Assembly: GCA_944319935.1 (NCBI GenBank)
Contig: CALUFM010000013.1
Span: 1 to 56,184, forward strand
Source: an uncultured Prevotella sp.
GTDB lineage: Bacteria; Bacteroidota; Bacteroidia; Bacteroidales; Bacteroidaceae
DNA: 56,184 bases
Direction of reading: 5' to 3'
In this document: piece by piece, positions 8,399 to 16,485 of the stretch
How positions within the stretch are numbered: position 1 is the stretch's first letter
How the letters are laid out: each line of letters opens with the position of its first letter
Translations under genes and position numbers: made by a program
Notes under the pieces: model-generated
Database searches by the model: none
Seen by the model: only the letters and a program-made list of their open reading frames with translations
What the model was told of the DNA's origin: nothing

Positions 8399-8418
8399 AG
8401 TCAACAATCAGTCAACAA
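8399..8418 (+). repeat. AGTCAACA direct-repeat pair near the right island end
   Basis: AGTCAACAATCAGTCAACAA repeats the left-end motif at 2326 with one change in the first 19 bases. It lies just upstream of the integrase start, where arm sites are often found. Confidence 0.45.
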
Positions 8419-8485
8419 ATAGCGAAATTGCAACAATATCAAGTGCTTTGCAGGAGTTCGGAAACATAAAAAACGCATACAAAAG

Positions 8486-8523
8486 AAAAGTGCCAACTGC
8501 TTGTTCCCTAAGCAATTAGCACT
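8486..8523 (-). terminator. Terminator of the right tRNA-Asn
   Basis: Bases 8489-8502 pair with 8510-8523 over 14 positions (two G-U). On the minus strand the hairpin follows the tRNA and runs into CTTTTCTTTTG. Confidence 0.7.
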
Positions 8524-8535
8524 CGTTTCATTCAG

Positions 8536-8609
8536 CGCTTCAAGATGGGCTTGAACCAACGACCCCCTGATTAACAGTCAGGTGCTCTAACCAACTGAGC
8601 TATTGAAGC
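8536..8609 (-). tRNA. tRNA-Asn (GTT), right copy
   Basis: Identical over all 74 bases to 2194-2267: anticodon GTT, same T-T mismatch in the T stem, no encoded CCA. Flanking sequence differs after one base on each side, so repeat borders match the tRNA gene almost exactly. It marks the right border of the island. Confidence 0.95.
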
Positions 8610-8750
8610 AGTGAAGCATTATGTCTCAAATGCGATGCAAAGGTAAGACGTTTTTCTGAAACTTCCAAACTTTTTCGCGAAAAAATTGATTTTTCGGCTA
8701 AAATTGAATAAAAAAACGGTAAAAGGCGGCGTTTTACGTCTATAAAAGCG

Positions 8751-8758
8751 TATCTTTG
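8751..8758 (+). promoter_or_regulatory. -7 promoter box TATCTTTG for the S41 protease
   Basis: TATCTTTG fits the consensus. It overlaps the upstream in-frame ATG at 8756, so translation must start later, at 8789. Confidence 0.65.
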
Positions 8759-8788
8759 CATGACATATCACTATATATAGTACATGAC

Positions 8789-10516
8789 ATGAAAAAACCT
8801 TTCGCAAAGTTCAGGACAAGAGCCTTGCAGCTTGCCGTGCTGCTGTCGCTGCCCTTCGCCGTGTTCGCGGCGCACGAGGACAAGGAACACGCCTTCACCG
8901 TAGGCAAGAACATGCAGGTGTTCAACGAGATTTACAGCTACTTAGACCTGATGTACGTTGACACGCTCGACGCCGACGAGGTGGTGGGCACGGCCATAAA
9001 CTCGATGCTGCGCTCGCTCGACCCGTACACCGTGTACTACCCCGAGGACGAGGTAAACAACCTGCGCATGATGATAACCGGCCGCTACGTGGGCATAGGT
9101 TCGGTCATACGCTACAACCAGAAGCTGAAGCGCGTGGTCATCGACGAGCCTTACGCCGGCAACCCGGCCGCCGAGGTGGGGCTGAAGAAAGGCGACATCA
9201 TACTGAGCATCGACGACTCCACCATGACCGACAAGACCGTCAGCGAGGTCAGCTCGAAGCTGCGCGGCGACGCCGGCACGACGTTCGTGCTGAAGGTCAT
9301 GCGCCCGTCTACGGGCAAGGAGATGGAGTTCCGCATAACGCGCCGCTCTGTTGACATGCCCGCCGTGCCTTACTACGGGCTGACGCGCGACAGCATCGGC
9401 TACCTGAACCTGACGAGCTTCACCGAGGACTGCTCGAAAGACGTGCGCCGCGCCTTCGTAGACATGAAGAACAAGGGCATGAAGGGCTTCGTGCTTGACC
9501 TGCGCGGCAACGGCGGCGGCTCGCTGTCAGAGGCGGTGAACATCGTCAACATGTTCGTGCCCAAGGGCATAACGTTAGTGAAGACGCGCGGCAAGCTCAA
9601 GCGCGCCAACAACGACTACGTGACCAGCGTGGAGCCAATCGACTCGGTGATGCCCGTAGTCGTCATCGTGAACGGCGAGAGCGCGAGCGCGAGCGAGATA
9701 ACCAGCGGCAGCCTGCAGGACTTGGACCGCGCCGTAGTCATCGGCACGCGCACCTACGGCAAGGGCCTCGTGCAACTGCCCGTGGACCTCTCTTACAACG
9801 GCCAACTGAAGCTGACCACCGGCAAATACTACATACCCAGCGGCCGCTGCATACAGGCCATCAACTACCGTCACGCCCGCGGCGGCTACACCGAACACAT
9901 ACCTGACAGCCTGACCAAGGTGTTCCACACAGCCGGAGGCCGCGAGGTACGCGACGGCGGCGGCATAAAGCCCGACCTGGAGGTGCGCCCCGACTCGCTT
10001 CCGAACATCGCTTACTACCTGACGGTGAGCGGGTTGGACTCGACCGAGGTGCTTCTGGACTACGAAATCGACTACATAGCCTCCCACCCCACCATAGCCG
10101 CGCCCGGCGAGTTTGAGATTTCAGACGCCGACTATGAGGAGTTCAAGCAGCGCGTGGTAAAGAGCGGCTTCACCTACGACCCCGAAAGCGAGCGCGCCCT
10201 GAACACGCTGAAGAAAATCGTGAAGTTCGAGGGCTACTACGATGACGCCAAGACAGAGTTCGAGGCACTCGAAAAGAAGCTGAAACACAACATCGCCCGC
10301 GACCTCGACATGCACAAGGAGATGCTCAAGGACATCATCTCAAACGACATCGTGGCGGCATACTACTTCCAGGCGGGAGCCGTGGAGAACAGCCTCAAGC
10401 ACGACAAGCAGGTGAAAGAGGCCTTCCGCCTGATAAACACCCCCGCCGAATACAACGCCATTCTCGACGGCACTTACAAGCAGGAAGCTAAGGAACAAGA
10501 GGAGGAGAAGGATTAG
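8789..10516 (+). CDS. S41 family C-terminal processing protease (CtpA-like)
   Basis: A 575-residue secreted protease from the ATG at 8789. A signal peptide covers residues 1-30 (MKKPFAKFRTRALQLAVLLS, ending VFAAH). A PDZ domain lies near residues 90-170 (IDEPYAGNPAAEVGLKKGD) and the S41 domain near 185-370, with LDLRGNGGGSLSEAV, the Ser motif NGESASASEITSG (residues 295-307) and general-base Lys in GTRTYGKGLVQ (Lys325). The last 170 residues are a helical, charged tail. It should cleave periplasmic or outer-membrane proteins near the C terminus. A monocistronic unit is likely. Confidence 0.93.
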   Translation: MKKPFAKFRTRALQLAVLLSLPFAVFAAHEDKEHAFTVGKNMQVFNEIYSYLDLMYVDTLDADEVVGTAINSMLRSLDPYTVYYPEDEVNNLRMMITGRYVGIGSVIRYNQKLKRVVIDEPYAGNPAAEVGLKKGDIILSIDDSTMTDKTVSEVSSKLRGDAGTTFVLKVMRPSTGKEMEFRITRRSVDMPAVPYYGLTRDSIGYLNLTSFTEDCSKDVRRAFVDMKNKGMKGFVLDLRGNGGGSLSEAVNIVNMFVPKGITLVKTRGKLKRANNDYVTSVEPIDSVMPVVVIVNGESASASEITSGSLQDLDRAVVIGTRTYGKGLVQLPVDLSYNGQLKLTTGKYYIPSGRCIQAINYRHARGGYTEHIPDSLTKVFHTAGGREVRDGGGIKPDLEVRPDSLPNIAYYLTVSGLDSTEVLLDYEIDYIASHPTIAAPGEFEISDADYEEFKQRVVKSGFTYDPESERALNTLKKIVKFEGYYDDAKTEFEALEKKLKHNIARDLDMHKEMLKDIISNDIVAAYYFQAGAVENSLKHDKQVKEAFRLINTPAEYNAILDGTYKQEAKEQEEEKD

Positions 10517-10517
10517 C

Positions 10518-10648
10518 AACAGCCCCCACCCGACCTCCTCATGAGGGGAGGAGCAAAGTTACCAGTCGGCAAAAGCAAGGAGAAACAGCCCCACCCCGCC
10601 TCCCCCAATGGGGAGGAGCAAAGTTACCTGTCGGCAAAAGCAAGGAGA
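10518..10648 (+). repeat. Two tandem 65-66 bp copies with internal hairpin
   Basis: Copy 1 is 10518-10583 and copy 2 is 10584-10648. Both contain a CCTCC...GGAGG hairpin, then AGCAAAGTTACC and GTCGGCAAAAGCAAGGAGAA. The hairpin may terminate the protease transcript. The rest of the gap to 10757 has another CCCCCTC/GAGGGGG inverted pair but no gene. Confidence 0.7.
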
Positions 10649-10757
10649 AAGAATGTTTTTTCAAGCATTAACACACTATTAAAATAACACTCACAGCCAG
10701 CCAAAGCTCCCCCTCACGGGGGAGATGAGGGGGCTAAACAAAGAAAGGAACAAGATT

Positions 10758-11135
10758 ATGACAAACCGCAAGGAAGTGTACCGCTGCACAGTGTGCGGCA
10801 ACATCGTAGAAGTATTGCACGCCGGAGCGGGCGAACTCGTATGCTGCGGCCAGCCCATGAAGCTGCTGGCGGAGAACAGCGTTGACGCCGCCACGGAGAA
10901 GCACGTGCCCGTGATTGAGAAAATCGACGGCGGCTACAAGGTGACCGTTGGCGAGGTGGAACACCCGATGCTCGACAACCACTACATCGAATGGATTGAG
11001 CTGGTGGAGGGCGACAAGACGCAACGCCGCCACCTCAAGCCCGGCGACAAGCCCGAGGCCGTGTTCATGACCGACGCCACTGACGTCTACGCCCGCGAAT
11101 ACTGCAACCTGCACGGGCAGTGGCGTTCAAAGTAA
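10758..11135 (+). CDS. Desulfoferrodoxin (two-iron superoxide reductase)
   Basis: A 125-residue protein from [10 protein letters not shown]. The N-terminal desulforedoxin-like centre I is complete (CTVC at residues 10-13 and CC near 29-30). Centre II has its four His and one Cys: [14 protein letters not shown] and CNLHG, with the usual Lys in the EKHVPVIEK segment. It reduces superoxide to hydrogen peroxide in the cytoplasm, taking electrons from rubredoxin. An upstream in-frame ATG at 10725 lies in low-complexity DNA and is less likely. A perfect 19-bp palindrome follows 26 bases after the stop. Confidence 0.95.
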   Translation: MTNRKEVYRCTVCGNIVEVLHAGAGELVCCGQPMKLLAENSVDAATEKHVPVIEKIDGGYKVTVGEVEHPMLDNHYIEWIELVEGDKTQRRHLKPGDKPEAVFMTDATDVYAREYCNLHGQWRSK

Positions 11136-11161
11136 GCAACCCGCTGGCATCCAGCCATTTA

Positions 11162-11244
11162 CAACAGGCCGTGTTTTGCGACGCAAAACACGGCCTGTTG
11201 CGTTTCCATTGGCGGCCTTTCGCAACGTGAAAGGCCGCCAATGG
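11162..11244. repeat. Two GC-rich palindromes of the AAAGGCCG family
   Basis: 11162-11180 pairs perfectly with 11182-11200 (19 bp, core GGCCGTGTTTTGCG). 11206-11221 pairs perfectly with 11229-11244 (16 bp, core GGCGGCCTTTC) around a 7-base loop. They lie between the desulfoferrodoxin stop and MITE copy A and probably act as terminators. Confidence 0.75.
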
Positions 11245-11245
11245 G

Positions 11246-11633
11246 AATTCACCCGCAGTTTGGTGGTATGACGTATAAGCGTCAGGCCAGTCCCCGAAAG
11301 GGGGCGAACTTTGCTTAGCCGCATGTGGAGCGACCAACGGGAGCGGAACTTGCGGTAGGCCGTGACACCATAAGCCGTCCTCGAAAAGGGCGAATGGCAT
11401 TCACGGTTATAAGGTTTGCGGGTTGCACGGCCATAAGTTCTTTTCAGCATACCGTATAACCACATGACCGTAAAACCGTACAACCACAAAAAACGTTCGC
11501 CCTCTTCGAGGACGATGTTTACGGCCATCCGATACCGCAAGTTACGCTTCGCTCCACATGCGGCCAAGCAACATTGGACGTTTTCGACGCCCTGTTGCCG
11601 TAAAAACTCTTACACCTGAACTGCGGATTAACC
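11246..11633. mobile_element. MITE-like palindromic element, copy A (388 bp)
   Basis: Ends AATTCACCCGCAG at left and, inverted, GGTTAATCCGCAG at right. Inside, the block with GTCCTCGAAAAGGGCGAA and the ACCGC...GCGGT stem of the left arm recur inverted in the right arm (TTCGCCCTCTTCGAGGACGA, TACCGCAAGT...GCGGCCAAGC). A centre of about 90 bases separates the arms. The 8 bases outside each end agree at 5 of 8 positions, so any target duplication has decayed. No coding capacity; homologous to copies at 30495, 42863 and 55959. Confidence 0.7.
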
Positions 11634-11692
11634 GCAAACGGCTATTCGCAAAAAACTTTCACTATAAACTTTACATATTAACTAAATTTCAT

Positions 11693-11700
11693 TATCTTTG
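11693..11700 (+). promoter_or_regulatory. -7 promoter box TATCTTTG
   Basis: TATCTTTG fits the consensus. It gives a leader of roughly 165 bases before the orphan gene at 11874. Confidence 0.5.
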
Positions 11701-11873
11701 CAATGTATTCATGTCAAAACCATGATACAACATACAAAACGGGCAACATGCATTCATAACAAGACGCTCATTAACGCCTCGTTGTCGACCGTCACGCAAC
11801 AGGTCGTCCGATTCCCGTCAAAAGCCAAGACGTGGCAGACGTGAACATTTCTAACACTTTATGTTTTTACACC

Positions 11874-12929
11874 ATGAATTTCAACTCTGTAGTACAAATG
11901 GTCGTATCATTCGGCAAGAGTTCTGTGCGCAAGCCGTGGGTGCATCTCACCAAGGCTTTCTTATGCTGCATTGGCTTTTTCACATGCCTATACTGCCTTT
12001 TAAGGATAAACACCATACCTGTGAGGAACGACCATGTAAAAATAGAAGTATTCAAATCATTCTATGAAAAAGCATCACTAAAATTAGCATTAGGCCACGA
12101 ATATTTTGGAATCAACAGACAACAAGGTAAAGACTCTACAAGTTATACCATAAATATGTCATTGGAACAAGCCCCAAAAAGCTTGTCTGAATGGAGCAAA
12201 TCCCTAAATCAAAAAAGAATAATTGCATTAGATTCTTTGACAAAAGCATTTAACGACATAAATAAAGATTCGCTATTTGCAATATTCAATGTGTCTATAA
12301 AAAAAGACTTAGGTGCAAATCCTTTTTACATTATTGACAAAGGATGGAGCAAATCTATACCTGACACAACATTCAAGCATAAATTTGGTGTTTGGGCAAA
12401 CGAAGGCAATTTCATACTTGAAGAAAAAGGACACATGGTAAATGTTAGCAGTGACACGCTTGCCTTTTTTAAGTCACCTGATTACAAAACAACAACACCA
12501 AGTTTTAACCAGCAACAAACAATTCGTAAAGGTGACAAAAAAACTCCATACTTTATTTTAGAAGACATTTCACAATCCTACTACAATCTAACTTTTGACA
12601 TTGACTACGGTATAGACATCGACAGGCTTGAAATAGATTTCAGCGGCGCAACACGTTTTACAGGCATACAGCCACAGCCTGACCAGACGATGATGAGCGG
12701 CATAGTTTACACCGACAAAGACAAGATAAGGAAAATTCAATATGGCGGCTTGCAACTGTATTGCCAGTTTTTGGAGACATCCACCCTGCAGAGCGTCCGC
12801 ATATTTGTACTTACGGCGTTCTCGTCATTGTTCTTCACGCTGTTCTGGAAGTGCGTGTACAACTTTGTGGTCAACGTAAGATGGCGGCGCAAGAAACGCA
12901 ACAACGTGCCTGGGCAAACAAGCGCATAA
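11874..12929 (+). CDS. Membrane-anchored orphan protein
   Basis: 351 residues from the ATG at 11874; an in-frame ATG at 11832 would add 14. One hydrophobic segment near residues 28-46 (AFLCCIGFFTCLYCLLR) and one near 305-325 (FVLTAFSSLFFTLFW) flank a polar region of about 250 residues, so the middle probably faces the periplasm with both ends inside. A basic tail RWRRKKRN follows the second segment. No family recognised. The centre (12060-12600) is clearly more AT-rich than both ends and than suf, suggesting transfer. Beside MITE copy A. Confidence 0.65.
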   Translation: MNFNSVVQMVVSFGKSSVRKPWVHLTKAFLCCIGFFTCLYCLLRINTIPVRNDHVKIEVFKSFYEKASLKLALGHEYFGINRQQGKDSTSYTINMSLEQAPKSLSEWSKSLNQKRIIALDSLTKAFNDINKDSLFAIFNVSIKKDLGANPFYIIDKGWSKSIPDTTFKHKFGVWANEGNFILEEKGHMVNVSSDTLAFFKSPDYKTTTPSFNQQQTIRKGDKKTPYFILEDISQSYYNLTFDIDYGIDIDRLEIDFSGATRFTGIQPQPDQTMMSGIVYTDKDKIRKIQYGGLQLYCQFLETSTLQSVRIFVLTAFSSLFFTLFWKCVYNFVVNVRWRRKKRNNVPGQTSA

Positions 12930-12962
12930 CAAAAGCCAAGCCACTAACACAAGACATAGCCC

Positions 12963-12996
12963 TGCATAAGGACAGACATTTCCCCATCCTTATGCA
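12963..12996 (+). terminator. Possible terminator after the orphan gene
   Basis: TGCATAAGGA (12963-12972) pairs with TCCTTATGCA (12987-12996). A T-rich stretch follows only after about 15 bases, so termination is less certain than the hairpin. Confidence 0.45.
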
Positions 12997-13124
12997 AGGC
13001 AAGCAAATCTTGTTTTTGCAGAGCATATCGCATTTTTTGCCAACCGTCTGGTTTACTAACAGCCTTGCGCATTGACGTTTAGTTTTTTTATGCCCCGTTT
13101 CTTGCGTCCGTCCACATTATTAAT

Positions 13125-13171
13125 TACCTTTGCAAACTTGCAAAGCCTGTGTACGCCGAACGTACACAGGC
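13125..13171 (+). promoter_or_regulatory. suf promoter with leader hairpin
   Basis: TACCTTTG (13125-13132) is the -7 box. Starting about 6 bases after the expected transcription start, GCCTGTGTACG (13145-13155) and CGTACACAGGC (13161-13171) form a perfect 11-bp stem with loop CCGAA. It could be a repressor operator or a 5' structure stabilising the suf mRNA; sequence alone does not decide. Confidence 0.6.
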
Positions 13172-13188
13172 AAGCCAGGAAACAAGAA

Positions 13189-14646
13189 ATGGAGACAAAC
13201 AACAGCAACAACGAGTATGTAAGGAAAGTGGCCGAGCAGAAATACGAGTTCGGCTTCACCACCGACGTGCATACCGACATCATCGACAAGGGGCTCAACG
13301 AAGACATCGTGCGCCTCATCTCGCAGAAGAAGGGCGAGCCGGAGTGGATGCTCGACTTCCGCCTGAAGGCCTTCCGCTACTGGCAGACGCTGGAGCAGCC
13401 CACGTGGGGACACGTGCATGTGCCCGACATCGACTACCAGGCAATATCTTACTACGCCGACCCGCTGGCAAAGAAGAAGGACGAGGGGAAGAAGGAAATA
13501 GACCCGGAGCTGATGAAGACGTTCGACAAGCTGGGCATTCCGCTCGAGGAGAGGCTCATACTGAGCGGCCAGACGGCCGTTGACGCCATCATGGACTCGG
13601 TGTCGGTCAAGACCACCTACAAGGACAAGCTGGCCGAGAAGGGCATCATCTTCTGCTCAATCGGCGACGCAATAAAGAACCATCCCGACCTCGTGCGCGA
13701 GTACATCGGCTCGGTTGTGCCTTACCGTGACAACTTCTTCGCCGCCTTGAACAGCGCGGTGTTCAGCGACGGCTCGTTCGTCTACATACCCAAGGGCGTG
13801 CGCAGCCCGATGGAGCTTAGCTCGTATTTCCGCATAAACGCGAGGAACACGGGGCAGTTCGAACGCACGCTCATCATAGCCGAGGACGACAGTTACGTGT
13901 CTTACCTCGAAGGATGCACCGCCCCGATGCGCGACGAGAACCAGCTTCACGCCGCCATCGTGGAAATCATCATCAAGGACAACGCCGAGGTGAAATACTC
14001 TACGGTGCAGAACTGGTATCCCGGCGACGAGAATGGCAAGGGCGGAGTGTTCAACCTCGTCACCAAGCGCGGCGACCTGCGCGGAGTTAACTCAAAGCTG
14101 TCGTGGACTCAGGTTGAGACAGGTTCGGCCATAACGTGGAAATATCCGTCGTGCATACTGCGCGGCGACAACTCTGTGGCTGAGTTTTACAGCGTAGCCG
14201 TTACCAACAATTATCAGGAGGCCGATACGGGTACGAAGATGATTCACTTGGGAAAGAACACCAAGAGTACTATAATAAGCAAGGGTATCAGTGCCGGACA
14301 CAGCCAGAACTCTTACCGCGGACTGGTGCGCGTGTCGCCTAATGCCGACAATGCCCGCAACTATTCGTCGTGCGACTCGCTGCTGTTGGGCAGCGACTGT
14401 GGTGCCCACACGTTCCCGTATATGGACATACACAACGACTCGGCGATAGTGGAGCACGAGGCTACGACGAGCAAAATCAGCGAGGAACAGCTCTTCTACT
14501 GCAACCAGCGCGGCATACCGACCGAGCAAGCCGTGGGCCTCATCGTCAACGGATACGCCAAGGAGGTTCTGAACAAGCTGCCTATGGAGTTTGCTGTTGA
14601 GGCTCAGAAACTGCTCAGCGTGTCGTTGGAAGGCACAGTGGGATAG
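13189..14646 (+). CDS. sufB: Fe-S cluster assembly scaffold SufB
   Basis: 485 residues from the ATG at 13189 ([20 protein letters not shown]). A longer in-frame ATG at 13072 is excluded because the promoter box at 13125 lies downstream of it. The SufB signature is clear: [38 protein letters not shown], the beta-helix core, [17 protein letters not shown] with the Cys used in cluster assembly, and [20 protein letters not shown] with conserved Glu/His. With SufC and SufD it forms the SufBC2D scaffold that builds clusters on sulfur from SufS. First gene of suf. Confidence 0.97.
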   Translation: METNNSNNEYVRKVAEQKYEFGFTTDVHTDIIDKGLNEDIVRLISQKKGEPEWMLDFRLKAFRYWQTLEQPTWGHVHVPDIDYQAISYYADPLAKKKDEGKKEIDPELMKTFDKLGIPLEERLILSGQTAVDAIMDSVSVKTTYKDKLAEKGIIFCSIGDAIKNHPDLVREYIGSVVPYRDNFFAALNSAVFSDGSFVYIPKGVRSPMELSSYFRINARNTGQFERTLIIAEDDSYVSYLEGCTAPMRDENQLHAAIVEIIIKDNAEVKYSTVQNWYPGDENGKGGVFNLVTKRGDLRGVNSKLSWTQVETGSAITWKYPSCILRGDNSVAEFYSVAVTNNYQEADTGTKMIHLGKNTKSTIISKGISAGHSQNSYRGLVRVSPNADNARNYSSCDSLLLGSDCGAHTFPYMDIHNDSAIVEHEATTSKISEEQLFYCNQRGIPTEQAVGLIVNGYAKEVLNKLPMEFAVEAQKLLSVSLEGTVG

Positions 14647-14648
14647 TA

Positions 14649-14685
14649 ATTCAAATTAAAAATTAAGAATTAAAAATTAAGAATT
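14649..14685 (+). repeat. AATTAAAAATTAAG micro-repeats after sufB
   Basis: Tandem imperfect units of AATTAAAAATTAAGAATT immediately follow the sufB stop. No inverted partner is evident here, unlike other suf junctions. Confidence 0.5.
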
Positions 14686-14745
14686 GGCGGGGTAGTGCCG
14701 TAGGGGTTTATCGGTTCATTAACGATATATATAAAAAATGTTGTT

Positions 14746-15477
14746 ATGATGAATACAAGACCTTTGATTGTTTTAGTCTTGCTGCTTTGTCTGTCAAGAC
14801 TTGTGGCAAACGCTCAGGACGATGACTCGCGGCGATGGGCAATAGATTTCAGGCTCAGTCCTGTAAAGCCGGTCGTAACGCTCAATGAAACTCCTGACAA
14901 GTATTACGACCCGATAAAGACAGGAGGCGGTCCTAACTTCTCGGCTCACATAGAATATTTCATTCCGCAGACAGGCTTTTCGGTTGTCGGAGGATATGAC
15001 CACGAGGTGATGGACTTCTACTCAGGCGACGTATCGGCCGATCTGTCGCAGATTATGCTTGGCGGACGCTGGTATTTCCTGTCAAAGTCGTGCCCGCTGC
15101 AGCCTTATCTCGGTGCAAGCACCTTCTGGAACGTTGCCGGGCGCAAGGATGCAGGCACGGTGAGTACGTCGGGAATGTATGGCAGCTATGAGCGCAAGTA
15201 CAGTGTGAGCAGTCCCGTGCTTAGTGTGGCGCCGGTGATAGGTCTTGACATTTATATGTTCTCGTGTGTGGCTCTTGAGATAGACTACGGCTTCCGCATG
15301 GCTGTCGACGGACATACATCGTCGCAGACGACATTCGGAAAGGACACAACACCCTATGCAATGCGCTCGCCGATGCACCGCCACGCACTGTCAGTGGGAC
15401 TGAAAGTTACGTTCCCGTTCAAGTTCACAAGCAGTGACTTCAGCGGACTACTGGATTCTCTTTTAGATTTGAAATAA
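14746..15477 (+). CDS. Secreted outer-membrane beta-barrel-like protein inside the suf operon
   Basis: 243 residues with a signal peptide (about residues 1-23, RPLIVLVLLLCLSRLVANAQ). The mature part alternates aromatic and polar residues in strand-like stretches (WAIDFRLSPV, FSAHIEYFIP, IMLGGRWYFLS, HALSVGLKVTFPFKF), as in small eight-stranded porin or OmpA-barrel-like proteins of Bacteroidetes. Function unknown. It lies on the sense strand between sufB and sufC, 99 bases after one and 53 before the other, unusual for a complex whose partners are normally adjacent. ATGs at 14746 and 14749 are equally possible. Confidence 0.7.
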   Translation: MMNTRPLIVLVLLLCLSRLVANAQDDDSRRWAIDFRLSPVKPVVTLNETPDKYYDPIKTGGGPNFSAHIEYFIPQTGFSVVGGYDHEVMDFYSGDVSADLSQIMLGGRWYFLSKSCPLQPYLGASTFWNVAGRKDAGTVSTSGMYGSYERKYSVSSPVLSVAPVIGLDIYMFSCVALEIDYGFRMAVDGHTSSQTTFGKDTTPYAMRSPMHRHALSVGLKVTFPFKFTSSDFSGLLDSLLDLK

Positions 15478-15530
15478 ACAACTCAGGTAGGCGCAAGCCG
15501 TAAGGCCGGAATAAATTATAAACAAGAATT

Positions 15531-16283
15531 ATGTTAGAAATAAAAGACTTACACGCCAAGATTGGCGACAAAGAAATATTGAAGGGCATCAATCTCACCA
15601 TAAAGGACGGTGAGACGCATGCCATAATGGGGCCTAACGGTTCGGGCAAGAGTACGTTGAGCGCAGTGTTGGTGGGTAATCCGCTTTATGAGGTTACATC
15701 AGGCTCTATAACCTTCAACGGCAAGAACCTGCTTGAGATGAAACCTGAGGACAGGGCACATGAGGGTCTTTTCCTGTCATTCCAGTACCCGGTGGAGATT
15801 CCAGGCGTGTCGATGACCAACTTCATGCGTGCCGCCGTAAACGAGAAACGCAAGTATGAGGGCAAGGAACCGCTCAACGCGGCCGACTTCCTGAAGCTCA
15901 TGCGTGAGAAGAGGAAAATCGTTGAGCTTGACAGCAAATTGTCAAACCGCTCTGTGAACGAAGGCTTCAGCGGCGGCGAGAAGAAGCGCAACGAGATTTT
16001 CCAGATGGCGATGCTCGAGCCGAAGCTGAGCATCCTCGACGAGACCGACTCGGGTCTTGACGTTGACGCGCTGCGCATCGTGGCCGAAGGGGTGAACAAG
16101 CTGCGCACGCCTGAGTCGAGTTGCATCGTCATAACGCACTACGAACGCCTGCTTGACATCATCAAGCCCGAAATAGTCCACGTGCTTTACAAAGGCCGCA
16201 TAGTAAAGACGGCCGGCCCTGAACTGTCAAAGGAAATCGAGAAACGCGGCTACGACTGGATTAAGGAGGAAGTGGGAGAATGA
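15531..16283 (+). CDS. sufC: Fe-S assembly ATPase SufC
   Basis: 250-residue ABC-type ATPase. Walker A GPNGSGKST (residues 34-42), the Q-loop FQYPVEIPG peculiar to SufC, signature FSGGEKKRNEIFQMAML, Walker B SILDETDSGLD and the switch His in ITHYERLL are all present. It drives conformational change in the SufBCD scaffold. Typical length for the family. Confidence 0.97.
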   Translation: MLEIKDLHAKIGDKEILKGINLTIKDGETHAIMGPNGSGKSTLSAVLVGNPLYEVTSGSITFNGKNLLEMKPEDRAHEGLFLSFQYPVEIPGVSMTNFMRAAVNEKRKYEGKEPLNAADFLKLMREKRKIVELDSKLSNRSVNEGFSGGEKKRNEIFQMAMLEPKLSILDETDSGLDVDALRIVAEGVNKLRTPESSCIVITHYERLLDIIKPEIVHVLYKGRIVKTAGPELSKEIEKRGYDWIKEEVGE

Positions 16284-16293
16284 AGAATTGTTG

Positions 16294-16467
16294 GAAGTTA
16301 AAGAATTTAGAGAATTTATAGAAGTCAAAGCCAAATGCCTTGCAGGCTTTAATATCGAGTTATCTTATTTGCCTAATAGGTCTGATTAGGCTTGTTCGGC
16401 TTATCGCCAATCATCCGAGGAAGCATTTGGCTTTAACTTCTATAACTTCTCTAAATTCTTTAACTTC
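16294..16467 (+). repeat. Inverted micro-repeat arms (45 bp) between sufC and sufD
   Basis: Left arm 16294-16338 and right arm 16423-16467 are reverse complements at all but about four of 45 positions; both consist of short degenerate units (GAAGTTAAAGAATTTAGAG type). The 84-base loop carries other micro-repeats (CCTAATAGG, GATTAGGC, TTCGGCTTATCGCC). If transcribed it would be a very stable hairpin in the middle of the suf mRNA. Confidence 0.85.
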
Positions 16468-16485
16468 TATATAAACATAAAAAAC

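Larger units (their letters stand above)
2268..8535. mobile_element. Decayed genomic island between two identical tRNA-Asn genes
   Basis: A 6.3-kb segment bracketed by perfect 76-bp direct repeats (2193-2268 and 8535-8610), each a whole tRNA-Asn gene with its own terminator. Contents are accessory: AAA ATPase, Fic protein, small orphan, 5'-truncated helicase, AT-rich orphan, and an integrase N-terminal fragment next to the right tRNA. Paired AGTCAACA motifs (2326 and 8399) lie just inside each end. I infer a former tRNA-targeted integrative element, now immobile because the integrase lacks its catalytic domain. Ordinary tandem tRNA duplication is not excluded. Confidence 0.55.

Noticed and set aside
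11127..11567. 146-residue frame inside MITE copy A
   Set aside because: It reads through palindrome arms and the element centre, and no equivalent intact frame exists in copies B-D.
13072..13188. Upstream in-frame ATG for sufB
   Set aside because: The promoter box at 13125-13132 lies after it, and the extra residues do not match SufB.
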